This document shows positions 11,849 through 23,759 of a stretch of 64,000 nucleotides of DNA, piece after piece. The position numbers were made by a program, and so were the translations under genes. How positions within the stretch are numbered: position 1 is the first letter of the stretch; every line of letters starts with the position of its first letter. This DNA is from Phlyctochytrium arcticum (Eukaryota > Chytridiomycota > Chytridiomycetes > Chytridiales > Chytridiaceae), in contig JAHLKI010000016.1 in assembly GCA_025602905.1 (NCBI GenBank), forward strand, positions 186,001-250,000. Direction: 5' to 3'. Below the pieces are notes generated by a model. That model made no database searches. It saw only the letters and a list, made by a program, of their open reading frames with translations, and was not told the DNA's origin.

Positions 11849-14565
11849 TCACATGTAATACATGACAGATTTGAGATCATCCTTCACTCTCGCAAACTTT
11901 TCATCCCAGGCTTTGGCGGCTTCACTGCCAGCTCCAGAACAAGATTCCTCCGACCACTCCATCCCTTGGAAATGGAATCGGGCGCGAGCAGCGACCAAGT
12001 CGGCATAGTAAATGGGCGGGCAGACCGAGACGGAACGCGTGCAGCGGGCATAGAGGTAGCAGAGGCGGTACGTCATGTTTTGGAGAACGTCGGGGGTGAG
12101 ATTGTTTTCGTCGTGGAGCACGTGGTAATGGGCGCTGCGGGAGGTGCCTTGGAGACCGGCGTGGGACTGGAGGTAGAAATCATAGTCGACGGGGTGGACG
12201 ATATTCTTGTCAATGACGGTACCGGGCATGCAGTTTCCCGACCGATCGGCGTCTTCACGCTTCTTGGGAAAGAAACGGGTATGATGGCGTTTGGTGACGA
12301 TAATAAAAGTGACGGGCGGGTTGTATTCCTTTCCGCTGTTGGATAGTTTTTCAATGTCGGCACAAGCTCGCTTGACGGCTTGAACTTCCGTGTGACGGAT
12401 TTCCGCAAACTGGCCCTCGGACGCACCGTCACGGTAGAAAATGATACGTTTGGGTTTGGCATTGGTGGTGCGGTAAAAAGCCCTCAAAAGTTCCATCGTC
12501 ATGCCATACACGTCTTGGATAATGTCGTTGCGGCGAGTACCGGGGGGCGAGCGCTGGATGCGAAGAGTAGCGGCGAAACGAGCACACTGCGCATCCATGG
12601 ATCCGACCATGGCAGCAATAGAGGGTTTAGAGTCGCCTTCACCGGGTCCGGGATGGGTAATATCGGCACCCAAGACCAACGTTTCGGCTTCGGAAATAAA
12701 CGGGAGCTGGCGTCCGGGTAAAAAGGCATTGAATCCACCGAGCTTGACATTCATCTTGAGGCATACATTGGCGCAGTACTGGACATTGGCCTTTAGGACG
12801 TGCTTGGATTGAACACACTGAGTAATGACGCCAATGACTGTGTCGGATACACGCTTGATTTCGGCATAGCGGCGGGGATTGGTGTCGGGGAGAACGACGA
12901 GAATCATTTGGGGCTTTTTCTTGCAGCCGTCGCCCGCATCCAAAAAGGCAGCCTTGAGATTCTGTTCAACATTGGCGTCACGGCCGTAGCGGAGAGGAGG
13001 TCGTTCTTCAGTGACATTCAAGCCCGTGTTTTTGCAAGTGGATACCAATTGTTTGACAAAACCTTCAACGACATTTTGCTTGAGACGTTCTTGAGGGGCA
13101 AAAATCAAGACTGACCACGAGGCGAGCGTCTTGCCAAAAGCGACTTGCTTGTCTTTGAGGTTCCAGTTGCCGTCACGGGGCTTGATTTCCTTTTCGCGGG
13201 ATTTGGGGCTGTAGGCGACCAGAGGAGGTTCGAGGCAACGCACGTCGAGCGAGGCAGGGTGTTGAGCCAATTGAATGTCGTAGGCTTGGAGGTAGGCATT
13301 GTCTCTATAGTTGGTACCCTCACGCACTTTGCCCACCAAAGCATTGATGCCGTCCGACGTACGGTTGAGACGATCCAAAGGTCGTTGTTGAGCAATGCGA
13401 ATCATGTTTTGAGTTTGCTTGTCGTCGAGTTTGCGAATCAAGGCTTGACCGGGCGGCACGTCACAAATTTCCATGGGAAACTTGACGCGACGTTCGCGGG
13501 GGCCGGCTTCGATGCAAGGCAGGTTGGGGTATTTGAGGGACATGTTGTACTGTTCCTTGAAATAGGCCTCTACGGAAACCTTTTTGCCGTCCTGGTCAAA
13601 CATGCTCTTGCGGGCCGATAAAGTAGTGAATTTGGCAATCTTGTACTTTTTGCGGCCCAAAGTGCGGTGGTTCAAGAGGACGCTAAAGTTTTTGAGGTTG
13701 CGTTCGAGGCGGATAATGTCGCGTTCGGCCATGTCTCGGTTGGGGTCAAAGGGGGACGACGGCTCTAGGACCTTTCTGGCGACTTCAATCAAGGGACCGG
13801 GCACGAGAAAGGCAGTGGTGCTGAGATCGGCATTGAGGTACATGACTTTTTGGCCAGGGCGCATCGAGAGTTTGCAACCGTTCCAGGCCTCGGCACCGCT
13901 GCCGAGGTAGCGGTCCTGGGGGCTGCGGGAAAACAAGTCTTGGAGGTACCATCCGCGGCCGCTGGGGACACAGCCTTGCAAACCCGAAGCATAGTGGCGA
14001 AGGATGCAGTCGTAGACGTTCAAAGCGTCTTGAGGAGTGTTGACGGAAGCAATCTTGCCTTCCAGGAAATGTTGGAGGCGGCCCATGTCGACGACGACGG
14101 TTTCCTTGATGGTGACCATGAATTTGCGTTCACGGTCACTGGCGCCGTCGTCTTCCTTGATGGCGACCTCGCATTTGAGGGCGGCGGCGGCGGATCCAAA
14201 GGGGAGCTTAATAGGCGAGTAAGCAATCTTTCTTCCGTCGTAGACCTATATATCATTTACGTTGGGAGTTACTTGAGACTCGAGATGGGCAAAATACAAA
14301 ACAAACAACAAACCATAAAGGCAGCCTTTCCGGCAAACGTGTCCTTGTTGGCGGGGTCGGCAATCAGGGCCGAGAAAACACGTCGGTTGACGGGGATATT
14401 GCCTTGGGGATCAATGTCGACGTCGTACTGGTGGATGTCACGGGCGGGAGCCTTGAGGGCCTGCCAAAAGTTTGCCGTGACCGAGACCTTTTTGCCTGCG
14501 GTTCCAGGCCCGGGGCGACTGGGGAAGCCGACGACTGTTTTTCCTGCTGCTGCGGTGGTGGCCAT
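11849..14565 (-). CDS. Argonaute (PAZ-MID-PIWI), predicted slicer-competent
   Basis: Two exons (14565-14314 and 14245-11849; intron 68 nt with donor GTTTGT) encode 882 residues, the normal eukaryotic Argonaute size. The first Met reads MATTAAAGKTVVG. The N domain and linkers are followed by a PAZ region (about 230-380), the MID 5'-phosphate pocket (Y and K in RRYAEIKR, Q in TQCVQ, K in NVKLGG) and a PIWI domain. The catalytic tetrad is present: D612 (LGADITHP), E669 (MELLRAFY), D690 (FYRDGASEGQF) and D833 (YYADLVAARAR). The last position is Asp where human AGO2 has His. The C-terminus ends YYM, as in AGO-clade proteins. Family role: small-RNA-guided silencing. Two decayed fragments of the same gene lie to the left at 6612-6893 and 9652-9745. 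Confidence 0.95.
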
Positions 14566-15303
14566 TTTCTCTTGTTTTGTTTCTGTTTCTGAGGCCTCGA
14601 GAAAGAACGAAGGAAAAACGGAAAGCGCGGGGGGGCTTTTATACGCCGAGCGAAAGCAGCGACTGACAGGCGAAAAAAAAAGAAATGGCTGGCCCGGGCC
14701 GGACCCCCCTTGTTTTCCGTGTTTCCTACTACGTTCCCACGCGTCCCGTGACTGTGATGGATTACGAGAAGGGAACCTGCTGCGCTTTTTGGAAGTTGCG
14801 TGATGCGTGTGATGCGTGTGATGCGTGTGTTGCGTGTTGCGTGTTGCGTGTTGCGTGTCTCGAGAGATTGAAACGACTGACAGCACTTGTCCAAGCCACA
14901 CATGGTGACGAAAGCCCCCTTTGTGGCTCGGTGTGCAAAATCAACGAACGGGGGCCCGACCTGTCAGTCAGTGCTTTCAATTGGGGGCATGGTGACTGAA
15001 TCACAGTCTATACTTATTACTCAGCTCAGCGCATTGCTTATATAGTCACGCCACATGTCATGCCACACTCCCGGGGAACTTTACGCAAATGTGCCACCAA
15101 ACACTCGGGCGAGAGGACCGTCAGAGATGAGTGTGAGAGCCAAAGGGATGAGTTTAATGGAGCCGGGACAGAGATATTTCTATGATATAGTGTCATTTGG
15201 CGTCTACAGTAGATAATGAGTGCTGCTGCCATTTTTTAATTGTGGAGTGGTCAGACAAGAATGCCCTAAAAACCTTAAAAATATCTATTACAAAGTTTCA
15301 TTT
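14566..15303. promoter_or_regulatory. Argonaute upstream region with short tandem repeat
   Basis: This holds the Argonaute promoter and the 3' flank of the next gene. A G/C-rich leader lies directly before the Argonaute start. At 14801-14858 a tandem run of GTGATGCGT and GTTGCGT units forms a small repeat. Minus-strand reading frames that extend the Argonaute N-terminus upstream exist, but are rich in repeat-encoded His/Thr/Arg and look spurious. Confidence 0.45.
14801..14858. repeat. Short tandem repeat of GCGTGTGAT / GCGTGTT units
   Basis: Three copies of TGATGCGTG are followed by about four copies of TTGCGTG. The repeat lies about 240-290 bp upstream of the Argonaute start codon and is not part of a supported gene. 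Confidence 0.8.
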
Positions 15304-15685
15304 TTAAACGGGAATCAGCCATCGTGCCCGACGGGGCAAAACGTGCGGGTCAATAAGTTTCAAATGGTGGGTATCAACCAGTTCATCAAGGGTTAATGGG
15401 ATCGGACTTGAGGTTGTGCGGGTAGAGGGACGGCTGTCCGGCGAGCTGGGCTGGGAATCCCGGCGGGTGGATGGAGATGGGGAGGGTGGAGATGATGAGA
15501 TTATCTCCCTACCCACTTCCGGAACCAGTAGATCCCCTCCTCCTTCTTCGGTCAAATCAAGTGAGGGGAGGTGGGGTAAGGGTCCCTGCTGCGTCAGATC
15601 AGAGGTGGTGTTAAGAGCGGGGATGGAAGGTGAGAGGATAGGGTCCAACGGGAGATTTCTAGACTGGAGAAGCATGTCTGTGGAC

Positions 15686-15719
<34 letters not shown>

Positions 15720-18059
15720 ATAAGGAAAGAGGTTGCTGCTGCTGGGCGGAAGGGTGGGACCGGCTACCTGTAGAAGTGGTAGTCGGTATAGGTGACGGCC
15801 CAGTAAACATTATACCCGCCGCTGCCGTCGTCGTCGTCGTCGTCGTTGAGCTACTAGCACTCCCCCTACTCCGAACCGACGCCGCACCCCGTCGAGACGC
15901 AGACACAATCGTCCGATTCAACGTCTGAATATCTTCCCCTTTACTCGTCTCCCCTTGTCCCTGTCCCACCATTCCATCTATATCCCCAGCAAACGTCTCG
16001 GTCCGTCGAATATACACATCATACCCCCGATCATCCCCAAACGCCGTAACAGGTCTACTCCCATCTTTCGTGTCTTGGTCATCATCGGAAGCATACACAA
16101 TCTCGTGCTCGTAGCCTCCTTCCTTTTCATCTGACGATCCGTCGAGGGTGCCCCGATGCAGGAGAAGGAGTTTGAGGGATGTCTCGCGGTTCCGGATCAG
16201 CGAATCGGTCATGCGGGTAAATCTATATAGATTTCGTTGGCGTTGACGCTTTAAACAATAAAACACTCAATTTAGCTCCCCCCCCCCAAAAAAAAAAAAC
16301 GTCATTTGTACAAACGAAAAAAAATGTTATTACCTTGGAATCGAATTTGACTTGATCCTGTGCACACACCTCTTCTGACGCTTTCGACAAACATAATGGA
16401 CGGATAAGGGACGGCATGGGCGGGGGTGGAATAGGTTGCTGCTGCTGCTGCGTCGCCACGCTGATTTCCTTCCATTTCGATTTGGCACTGATTTCGGGGA
16501 CGATGCGAATCATTTTCCGTTTTCGTTTTAGCATGGATGGGCGTCCATGGGCATTAATAGGTGGTGGCGACCTGCGGCGGATGATGATGGTGGGTTCTAA
16601 ATGGTCTTTTTTGGATTGGATATGAAACTCTTTGGCGCCGGGTGTAAGCAGCCGCCCGAATAAGACGTCACGGGACGCGATCCGATCCAGATCTACTGCT
16701 GCCTGATGATGATGACTTGCTCTGGGTCGATGCATTTGCTCGACAATCTCTTTATACCAGCGCGAGTCGGTCCAGGTCGGTGGAACTGGGTTCCGATGGG
16801 TGGTTGGAAGGGTGGGTGGGCGTTTGCGGGGGTCAGATGATGCCATGATGGGTGGTGGACCTGGTGGTGAGAGTTCATTCACTCTGTCCTATTAGCCAAA
16901 ACATGAGTAAAAAGTACAATGCCACGCCCCCGAGAATTACGATGGATTTTTTTTTTACCAACCTCGGGTAGGATAGACACAACCCCCGCATCTCGCTTCA
17001 CTAAAGATTTAGCTCCCAATCTCTCCACCCGTTCCCTAGCCCGTATCGAATGCTCCAAAACTTCAGCTCGATACTGCTCCCTATAATCCTCGCGTTTGCG
17101 GTCCAGTAGCGCGACAATGGCATCGGCGCGTCGGGCCCGGTCTACAGCGTGGGAGGAGGGTTCGCGGGGTGGCCGTTTGGGAGCTCGAGGGACGGTGGGT
17201 TCGACCCTTTTAAGTCTTGTGGGGGGAAAGGATATTAGATTGGGGTTTATAGAAAAGGATTTGTAAGGATTTTTTTTTTTTTTTACCGTTCTTTGAGGGA
17301 TAACTTTTTCTCTGCTTTGGGGATTTCTGAACCTGATCGTTTGGGTTGCGACAACAATGGCGGATCGTCGTCGGCCGCATAAGAATGAAAGTGGGCCGAC
17401 CGGGACATTGTCATTCCACTCTTCTTCATGGTAGTCTTTTCGCCAACTGCTGCCTCCCCCAACAGCCCAAGCCCACCACCACTAGGCCCTGAAACATGCC
17501 GAGACAATTTGCGACTAGGACTCTTTCCGCTGGGCACTCGACTTAAGGCTACCGATCGATCTCTACTCTCTTGCGCGTCGTCAAAATCATCTTCATAATC
17601 ACTACTACTCCCATCATCACCGTCGTCGCCGTCGCCGTCGAGTTTTAAAGCCTGTTTCAAACTCCGAAACTCATCCGCCCCAAAAAAATCTTCCTCATCA
17701 TTCATCTCCCTCATCGCAAATCGGGCCTGTAAAGAAGGGGATATACCCAGACTCTGCCGATCATGACTCAATCGTAAAGGGGCCATGTTGTAGGCTGCGA
17801 CCGAGTTGCGACGGGATACCGAGGCGGCCAATGCCGTTCCGGGAGCGAGTTGGGCAGCCAACAGATTGGTCGATGCCTCCAGGGCTCGTCGGAGTTCTTC
17901 AATGTTTCCATTAGAGGAGGAGGAGGAGGAAGAGGTGGAGCGGAGGAGGGGATTGGCGTCTAATGCTAGCCGGAGATGATTGATTCGGTTGGGATTTTGA
18001 TGAGATGGGCTACTTGGATCTGGGTGGGATAGACTGTTTGGATGATAGTAGTCTGACAT
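15304..18059 (-). CDS. Hypothetical protein, Ser/Thr-rich and partly disordered
   Basis: Four exons (18059-17287, 17215-16963, 16888-16334, 16248-15304) join in frame to 841 residues, starting MSDYYHPNSLSHPDPSS. I do not recognise the family. The most ordered parts are a helical segment in exon 1 (IEELRRALEASTNLLAAQL), a strongly basic helical stretch in exon 2 (ALLDRKREDYREQYRAEV), a region in exon 3 with WTDSRWYKEIVEQMHR, and the start of exon 4 (LYRFTRMTDSLIRNRETS). The last half of exon 4 is low complexity, with two Thr runs. The longer (11 Thr) is encoded by a TAG/GTA triplet repeat at about 15686-15720 on plus; a Q run lies between them. The donor of intron 2 is GTTGGT, the choice that avoids an early stop. 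It could be a scaffold or ciliary/cytoskeletal protein, but nothing visible decides this. Confidence 0.7.
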
Positions 18060-18448
18060 ATTTGTTTTAATGGGATCAGGTTTCTGATATTTTATTTTTT
18101 TACCTAATCCTCCGTTCGTTCAACTCAAATATGGACCCCCGAATCCGAATCCGCCGGAAACTTTTTCGAATAGTCCAAACGACAACAACTTTCTTTTAAC
18201 ATTGCGCTTGATGTAAAAACAGAGACAAGGTTGTGTTGTTGGTTATTGCGACTTGCCAACAGAGTTCCGGATCTTGAGAATTTAGGTTGCGGAACATTCC
18301 ACCATTCCCCGTTTTCCAAAAAAAAAGTACGGTATCTTCCGCTTTTGACAATTCCCCCGGAAACCTGTGGTGCCAAGTCAAAGGTGGACAATGCTCCTCG
18401 GAGGTACCCTGATACTACGACTCGACGGCAGGGAGGAAAGGCTTTCGA
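18060..18448. promoter_or_regulatory. Divergent promoter region for the hypothetical protein and SLC4 genes
   Basis: The two genes on either side start here and point away from each other. Several open stretches cross the region on both strands, but none continues in frame into either gene. No distinct regulatory motif was recognised. Confidence 0.4.
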
Positions 18449-20396
18449 ATGGTAAATAACAAGTTGCAAGCAACGCACAAGTGCTTTCCAAAAGTTTTTG
18501 ACATTTATATATATATATAGGACAGAACAGCACAACTCCAACGACCTCGCATACGACCCTACAAGGATATTGCTGCAGAAGTCAAAGCCCGGCTGCCTTA
18601 CTATTGGTCGGATTGGCGGGACGGGTTTACGAGCAAGAAAGTGTTTGCGGCTAGTATATTCATTTGTGAGTGTAGAGTGTTTTGCGGGAAACAAGTTGTG
18701 TGTGGAATTTAACAAAAGGGTTTTTTCATGCCACCAACCAGTTTTTACCAATGTAGCCCCGGCAATCACATTTGGGTTCTACCTCGACGATGAAACCAAC
18801 TCTACCGTGGGTGTCTCCGAGGTTCTCCTATCCAGTGCCCTCTCCGGAGTCATCTACTCCGTGTTTTGCGGGCAACCCCTCGTGATTGTCGGTGTGACGG
18901 GCCCCACCTCCATCTTCACCGTCACAGTCTGGACAGTGGCCAAAGCCATCAATGTCACATTCCTCCCGTTTTATGCCTGGACGATTTTGTGGTCGGCTGC
19001 CATGCATATCCTGCTTGCCATCTTGGGAACCTGCACGATGGTCACGATCGTGACGAGGTTCTCGTGCGAGATTTTTGGGTGCTTGATTGCCATTGTGTAT
19101 TTATTGAACGGGGGACGGGAAATCCTTAAAGCCTTTCAGGACGGGTCATTCGAAGTCGGGTTGTTATCCCTCCTCTTTGCGCTGATGACCCTATGGTCCA
19201 TCATGCAGCTGAGTGCTGCTCGACACTGGAGTTGGGGAAAAAGCTGGATTCGCTCGCTGATTTCCGATTATGCCGTTCCCATCTGTGTCACGCTCGCCAC
19301 CGTCTTGTCTGTCGTCTTGTCCCGGGTTGACTCGTCAGGCCTGGAACGGCTGAATGTCCCTTCAGATAAACCGTTTCTGACTCCGACGAATGGACGATCA
19401 TGGATTGTAGATTTGGGTGGTATCCCCGTTTGGGCCATCTTTGCCGCAATCCTCCCCGGAGCCGTCCTGACCATCCTCTTTTATTTCGACCACAATGTCT
19501 CGTCCCTCTTGAGCCAACGTCCCGAAAACAATTTGGTGAAACCGGCCGCTTTCAATTGGGATTTCCTGATTCTGGGGGTGACCATGATCCCCTGCGGCAT
19601 CTTGGGCTTGCCACCCTGCAATGGACTGATCCCCCAAGCCCCGCTGCACGTCCGCGCACTGGCCAAGATTAAATTGAAGCGGTCACCTCACCACCCCGAT
19701 CGGCTGGTCGAAGTTTGGGAAGGCGTGCAAGAACAACGCCTATCCAATTTCTCCCAAGGTCTCCTAACGCTAATCGCCCTCATTCCGCCCGTTCTAAAAC
19801 TGGTCGGTGAAATTCCTCGGGCAGTCCTGGCCGGGCTCTTTTTTGCCATGGGCTTTGCGTCCTTTGTCGGGAACCAACTTGCCCAACGGACCGCGTTGTT
19901 CTTGGCCGACCCCACACATCGCCGGGCCGTCTTTCCTCTCATTCATTCCGTGCCCTTCTCGGCATGCGCCAAACTCACGCTAGTGCAGCTGGTTTTTTTG
20001 GGCGCCACATTGGGAATCACGGAATCGGGGAACGCCGCCGCACTGACTTTTCCTCTCTTTATCGCGGCACTGGTTCCCATCCGCTACTTTTTGTTACAAC
20101 GATTCATTCCGGGAACGTATTTGGCCATTCTGGACGCGGACGATGGCCGTGATTTTGATCCCGCTGAGGGCCCGAATACAACAAACCGCGACTCCTTGAA
20201 TCATGGCATGTCGCATGACCATGAAATGGGGCCAGCGACGGGGATGGAAGGGATTGGTAGCGGTTCAGGGCTCCATCCCTCACCGACCAGTCACGACGAC
20301 ATGGAAGTCGGTATAATAGACGAACTCGACCTGGACTCGTCCTCTCAGGCCTTGAATGCCACAGGAGACAATCTGTCTCATCGGAACAAAAAATAA
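18449..20396 (+). CDS. SLC4/BOR1-type anion (bicarbonate or borate) transporter
   Basis: Predicted exons 18449-18451, 18521-18665 and 18742-20396 give 600 residues. The second exon carries the family start region KARLPYYWSDWRDGF and the third begins FTNVAPAITFG, giving the typical cytosolic lead-in and first membrane helix. At least ten further hydrophobic segments follow, with SLC4 landmarks including VIVGVTGPTSIF, GLPPCNGLIPQAPLH and VGEIPRAVLAGLFFAMG. The hydrophilic tail after about residue 510 is D/E and S rich. The start is the uncertain part. The frame of exon 2 is closed directly upstream by the TAG of the acceptor, and the best in-frame ATG (18449-18451) abuts a GTAAAT donor, so the first exon would contribute only the Met. 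The family substrate is borate or bicarbonate; the sequence does not decide which. Confidence 0.85.
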
Positions 20397-20445
20397 ATTA
20401 ATATTGCATCCCCATTCCTATTTAACCAGTCTATGTACAAAACTT

Positions 20446-21714
20446 TTATATATGTGGGCTAACCCCTTTCCTACACACCTCCACCACAATCTTCCCAAAG
20501 TGTTTTCCAGTGCTATAATACGAACATTTTATAAACGACGATTTTTTCAAACATTGGATGGTTTCGCCAAACTTACCGCATGGATTCAAATGCACCCTCC
20601 GCATGTTCCAACCCGTGCACGACTTGACTCACCACAGGCACAATCTTATGTTGTTCTACAAACCCCAACATATCCGCAAACTCCGCTTCATTGCCCATAG
20701 TCGATCCCATCCACGAGATTTGTTTTAGGAAGAGGGAGGGGAGTAGGATGGTTGATGTGGGGGAAACTGTTGATCCGTAGGTGACGAGTTTGCCGCCTAC
20801 ACGGAGAAGTTTGATGTAGGCGTGTAGGGATTCGTCGCCGCCTGCCCCGTCAATCACGGCATCGAGGTGTTGGACCAATGATTGTAATTTTTTCGTCCAT
20901 CCATCTACATAAAGGGTTTGGGCACGAAATCTTAACATAAAAAGGGACTGTGGTTTATACCTGCTCGATAACTGACACCTCCCTTGGCACCCATACTTAT
21001 CGCCCTTTGAATTTTCTGCTCATCTGAACTGGTCACATACACTTCCGCCCCGGCCGCGACAGCAAACTGCAGTGCAAACAATGCAACCCCGCCTCCAATC
21101 CCCGGGATCAGCACTTTTTGGCCTGGAGTGATACCCGCTTTGGACATGGTTGCCCGCCATGCGGTCAATCCGGCGAGAGGTAAGGCGGCTGCTTGTGTGA
21201 ATGTCAGGTGGGCGGGGATGGGGTGGACGAGATGGGAGGGGACAGTGATGTACTCGGCCAATGTTCCTAGCTCGGCGTTTTAAGATCCATCAAACATGGC
21301 GTTACATACGGTGCAAGTACCTGGGAACGGCAGCAACCCCAGCATGCCATACTTCTCAGGATCTTCCGGTCCCCTAGGATCCTCTTTCCAATTCACCGAA
21401 GGGTTGATCTATCCATGCACCATCATAAGACAAAACACCTTCGCTAAAAAAAACATTCAACAAGAACAAACCAACACCCGCCGTCCACTCTCAACATCCA
21501 CACCAGCCCCATCACTCCCCAGTGTGCTCCCGTACTTGATGCGCGGATAGAGTCCCTGGCGGATAAAGATATCTCGGTGATTGAGTGCCGAGGCCACAAT
21601 CCGAATCAGGGTTGTAGTGGAATCGGCGACGGGTAGCGGGCTATCGCAAATACGGATTGGATCGTATTTGGGTGTTGAGGGGTCTGAGGGTTTGATGAGT
21701 TGGAGAATCTTCAT
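20446..21714 (-). CDS. Medium-chain dehydrogenase/reductase, quinone-oxidoreductase-like
   Basis: Five exons (21714-21472, 21408-21321, 21266-20961, 20904-20577, 20512-20446) give 343 residues, the normal MDR length. Landmarks: SALNHRDIFIRQGLYP and LGSDGAGV in the N-terminal catalytic half, a nucleotide-binding fold around VLIPGIGGGVALFALQFA, then DAVIDGAGG, and a final TGKHFGKIVVEV supplied by the small fifth exon. The zinc-ligand GHE motif of classical alcohol dehydrogenases is replaced by GSDGAG, which suggests a zinc-independent NAD(P)H reductase. Intron 1 uses donor GTTTGT. Stopping at the TAA that overlaps the strong GTAAGT donor after exon 4 would lose the family C-terminus, so the spliced form is preferred. 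Confidence 0.9.
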
Positions 21715-21940
21715 GGTGATGCTCTTGGAGTATATATTGGGCGATGGAAATGAGTGGGGGTGGTGAGAGAAAGTTCAAAATCTGCCGAATCATCCGAATG
21801 GCGATTGGTCATGTTCATTTTCTCCAGCTTGGTTTGATTGAACCGAGCTTCGCCGGGTTCGCCCAGACTCTGCCCAGACTTCCAAATCCTTTCCGAATGC
21901 CATAGACGATTGGAAGAGAGGAAGCGACCCATAATAGATA
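21715..21940. promoter_or_regulatory. Divergent promoter between the MDR reductase and RAD9
   Basis: These 226 bases separate divergent start codons. A TATATATT stretch at about 21730-21738 lies close to the reductase start. No other element was recognised. Confidence 0.45.
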
Positions 21941-23653
21941 ATGGAAGCCGTCCTCCCCACTGCGGCCATCAAACGTACGTGTTAGCGGTGCCAGTCGGGC
22001 AACTGATAGGAAACTAACTGTGAGAAATATACAGCATTTGGGAAGATTTTGCAAACCCTCAACAAAGTTGGTGAAGATCTCTATATTTTGGCTCGCCCGA
22101 ATAAGGTGCGGGTGCCATGATGCTCTTTACTCAAATGGAAAATCAATCTAAAAGTTATAGCCTAGTTAGTCTTGTCCACGGTCAATGCTTCACGATCTGC
22201 GTTTGTCTCGGCAACACTTCACACTGGGTTCTTTGAGCAGTACACGGCAAAGAAACGGGGACCGGGTACTGAAGGGGCCGGACCCATTCACTGTCATGTC
22301 CTCATCAAGGTACATCATACCTATCTCAGCCTTTCTTACTCATATATCTCATCATCTCTCATTAGCCCCTGCTCAACATCTTTCGGCCCCAATCGGGTCC
22401 TACACCCATAGAAAGCTGTCGAATATCCCTCCCTACAACCATTTCCTCTCACGTCGACCGAGATCGCATGATTATCACCGTCTCATGTTCTCACAGCATT
22501 ACCAAAACCCACAAACTTCATTTTGCGAGCACTGAACCAATCATGGCCATCTACGCCAAACACGCGTGTGCCAACAAATGGACCATATCGTCAAGACTGT
22601 CTCACGACTGGATCAGTTGCTTTTCACATCGACTGGAAGAAATTACGATTTCGAGTGGACCGGATTGGCTCAGGCTCAAGAGTTTCTCTGAATCGACTGA
22701 TTTTGGTAACGGCAGAGGGCTCTTGTGAATCGGCTACTGGATTACTTATACCGTTCTCAGATGAACCTACCCGGGGTCTGCAAACTGAGCTGCAAGTGGA
22801 TCCGTCAGATTTCGATGTGTATGCAGTCACTAATGAGGAGCATCTTACCATCAATCTCAAGGAGTTCAAGGTAAACAAATCTGCGTGCTCTGACGGGGTT
22901 TTTCTCCATTCTAACGTGCGATGTTCCCTAGACAGTCCTGGCCTTTGCCGATACGATGGTGCAACCCATCACAACCTATTATGATACGGCTGGAAGGTTG
23001 GTTACACGCAAGGTTATGTCACAATAGGCGGCCCCGACATTTAACCCCTCATTCGTTTTGTTAGCCCCGTGATTTTTACGGTATCCCAGCCGCCTGACCT
23101 CTACACGGTGGACTTTGTAATAGCTTCACTTCGTCCACCCGCCAATGACCGCAGCTTCCGGCCAGACTCTAGCGGCGCGGCATCACGTACCCCCAGTCAG
23201 CAAGATCAGCCCAGTCAACAAGATCAGCCCAGTCAACAAGATCGGTCCAGTCAACGAGAACCAGAGAATAATTCACAGTCTGAGCAGGGAAACCAGAATG
23301 ATGGAGAAAACAGTAGTCAGCAGTACTCGAATCACGGGGAGAAACCGCCAGCGAGGATGCATGATACAGCGTCGCGGGATCTTGGGTTGGACGATAGCGA
23401 TCACCAGGATGCAATGGACGAAGACGAAATGGATGAAGTGCTTCCTCCATCACCGCGGCCCTCTGCACAGCAGCAGCCCCCCATAGGTCAATCAAGTCAG
23501 CCACTTCCCGGATCGCAAGGCCGACCACCTATACTGGATAGGAATGGATCTGCCACTGGCTTCTTTGAGGGCGAGTACGACGATGATATGGATGATGAAG
23601 ATTTTGAAGATGAAATCATTGGTCCCACTCAATTCCCAGAAAAAAGAGGGTAG
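21941..23653 (+). CDS. RAD9: Rad9 subunit of the 9-1-1 DNA damage checkpoint clamp
   Basis: Seven exons (21941-21974, 22035-22105, 22166-22309, 22366-22705, 22761-22870, 22932-22996, 23066-1 to 23653, i.e. last exon from 23065) give 450 residues. The first about 280 residues follow the Rad9 PCNA-like fold: GKILQTLNKVGEDLYI, STVNASRSAF, FFEQY, CHVLIK, then SHRLEEITI, QVDPSDFDVY and LTINLKEFK, ending PPDLYTVDFVIASL. A 55-nt intron (22706-22760) is needed to keep the frame between the DF and DEPTRG blocks. The tail (about 280-450) is hydrophilic, with four near-identical SQQDQP-type repeats and clusters of D/E, as expected for the phosphorylated Rad9 tail that recruits checkpoint partners. Intron 6 uses donor GTTGGT. 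The gene is convergent with OGG1, 106 bp away. Confidence 0.92.
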
Positions 23654-23759
23654 TTGTACATAGTATCTAGTAAAACAAAACTGTATATATACATAGGGGT
23701 ATCTTGAAAAAGGAGAAAAACTGTAACTACGCACTAAGATAGGAAATGTCACCATCAAG

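Noticed and set aside
12073..13910. Open frames antisense to Argonaute
   Set aside because: Shadows of a GC-rich coding strand; no start context, motif or splice structure.
14566..14901. N-terminal extension of Argonaute upstream of 14565
   Set aside because: The open frame continues, but it is encoded largely by the short GCGTG tandem repeat and a GC-rich leader and shows no family similarity. The Met at 14565 gives a normal-length protein.
18498..18740. Unspliced N-terminus for the SLC4 transporter from ATG 18498
   Set aside because: It reads the second exon in the wrong frame and loses the conserved RLPYYWSDWRDGF block.
22706..22740. Frameshift in RAD9 near 22705
   Set aside because: A 55-nt intron with GTAACG donor and CTCAG acceptor restores the frame and the family alignment.
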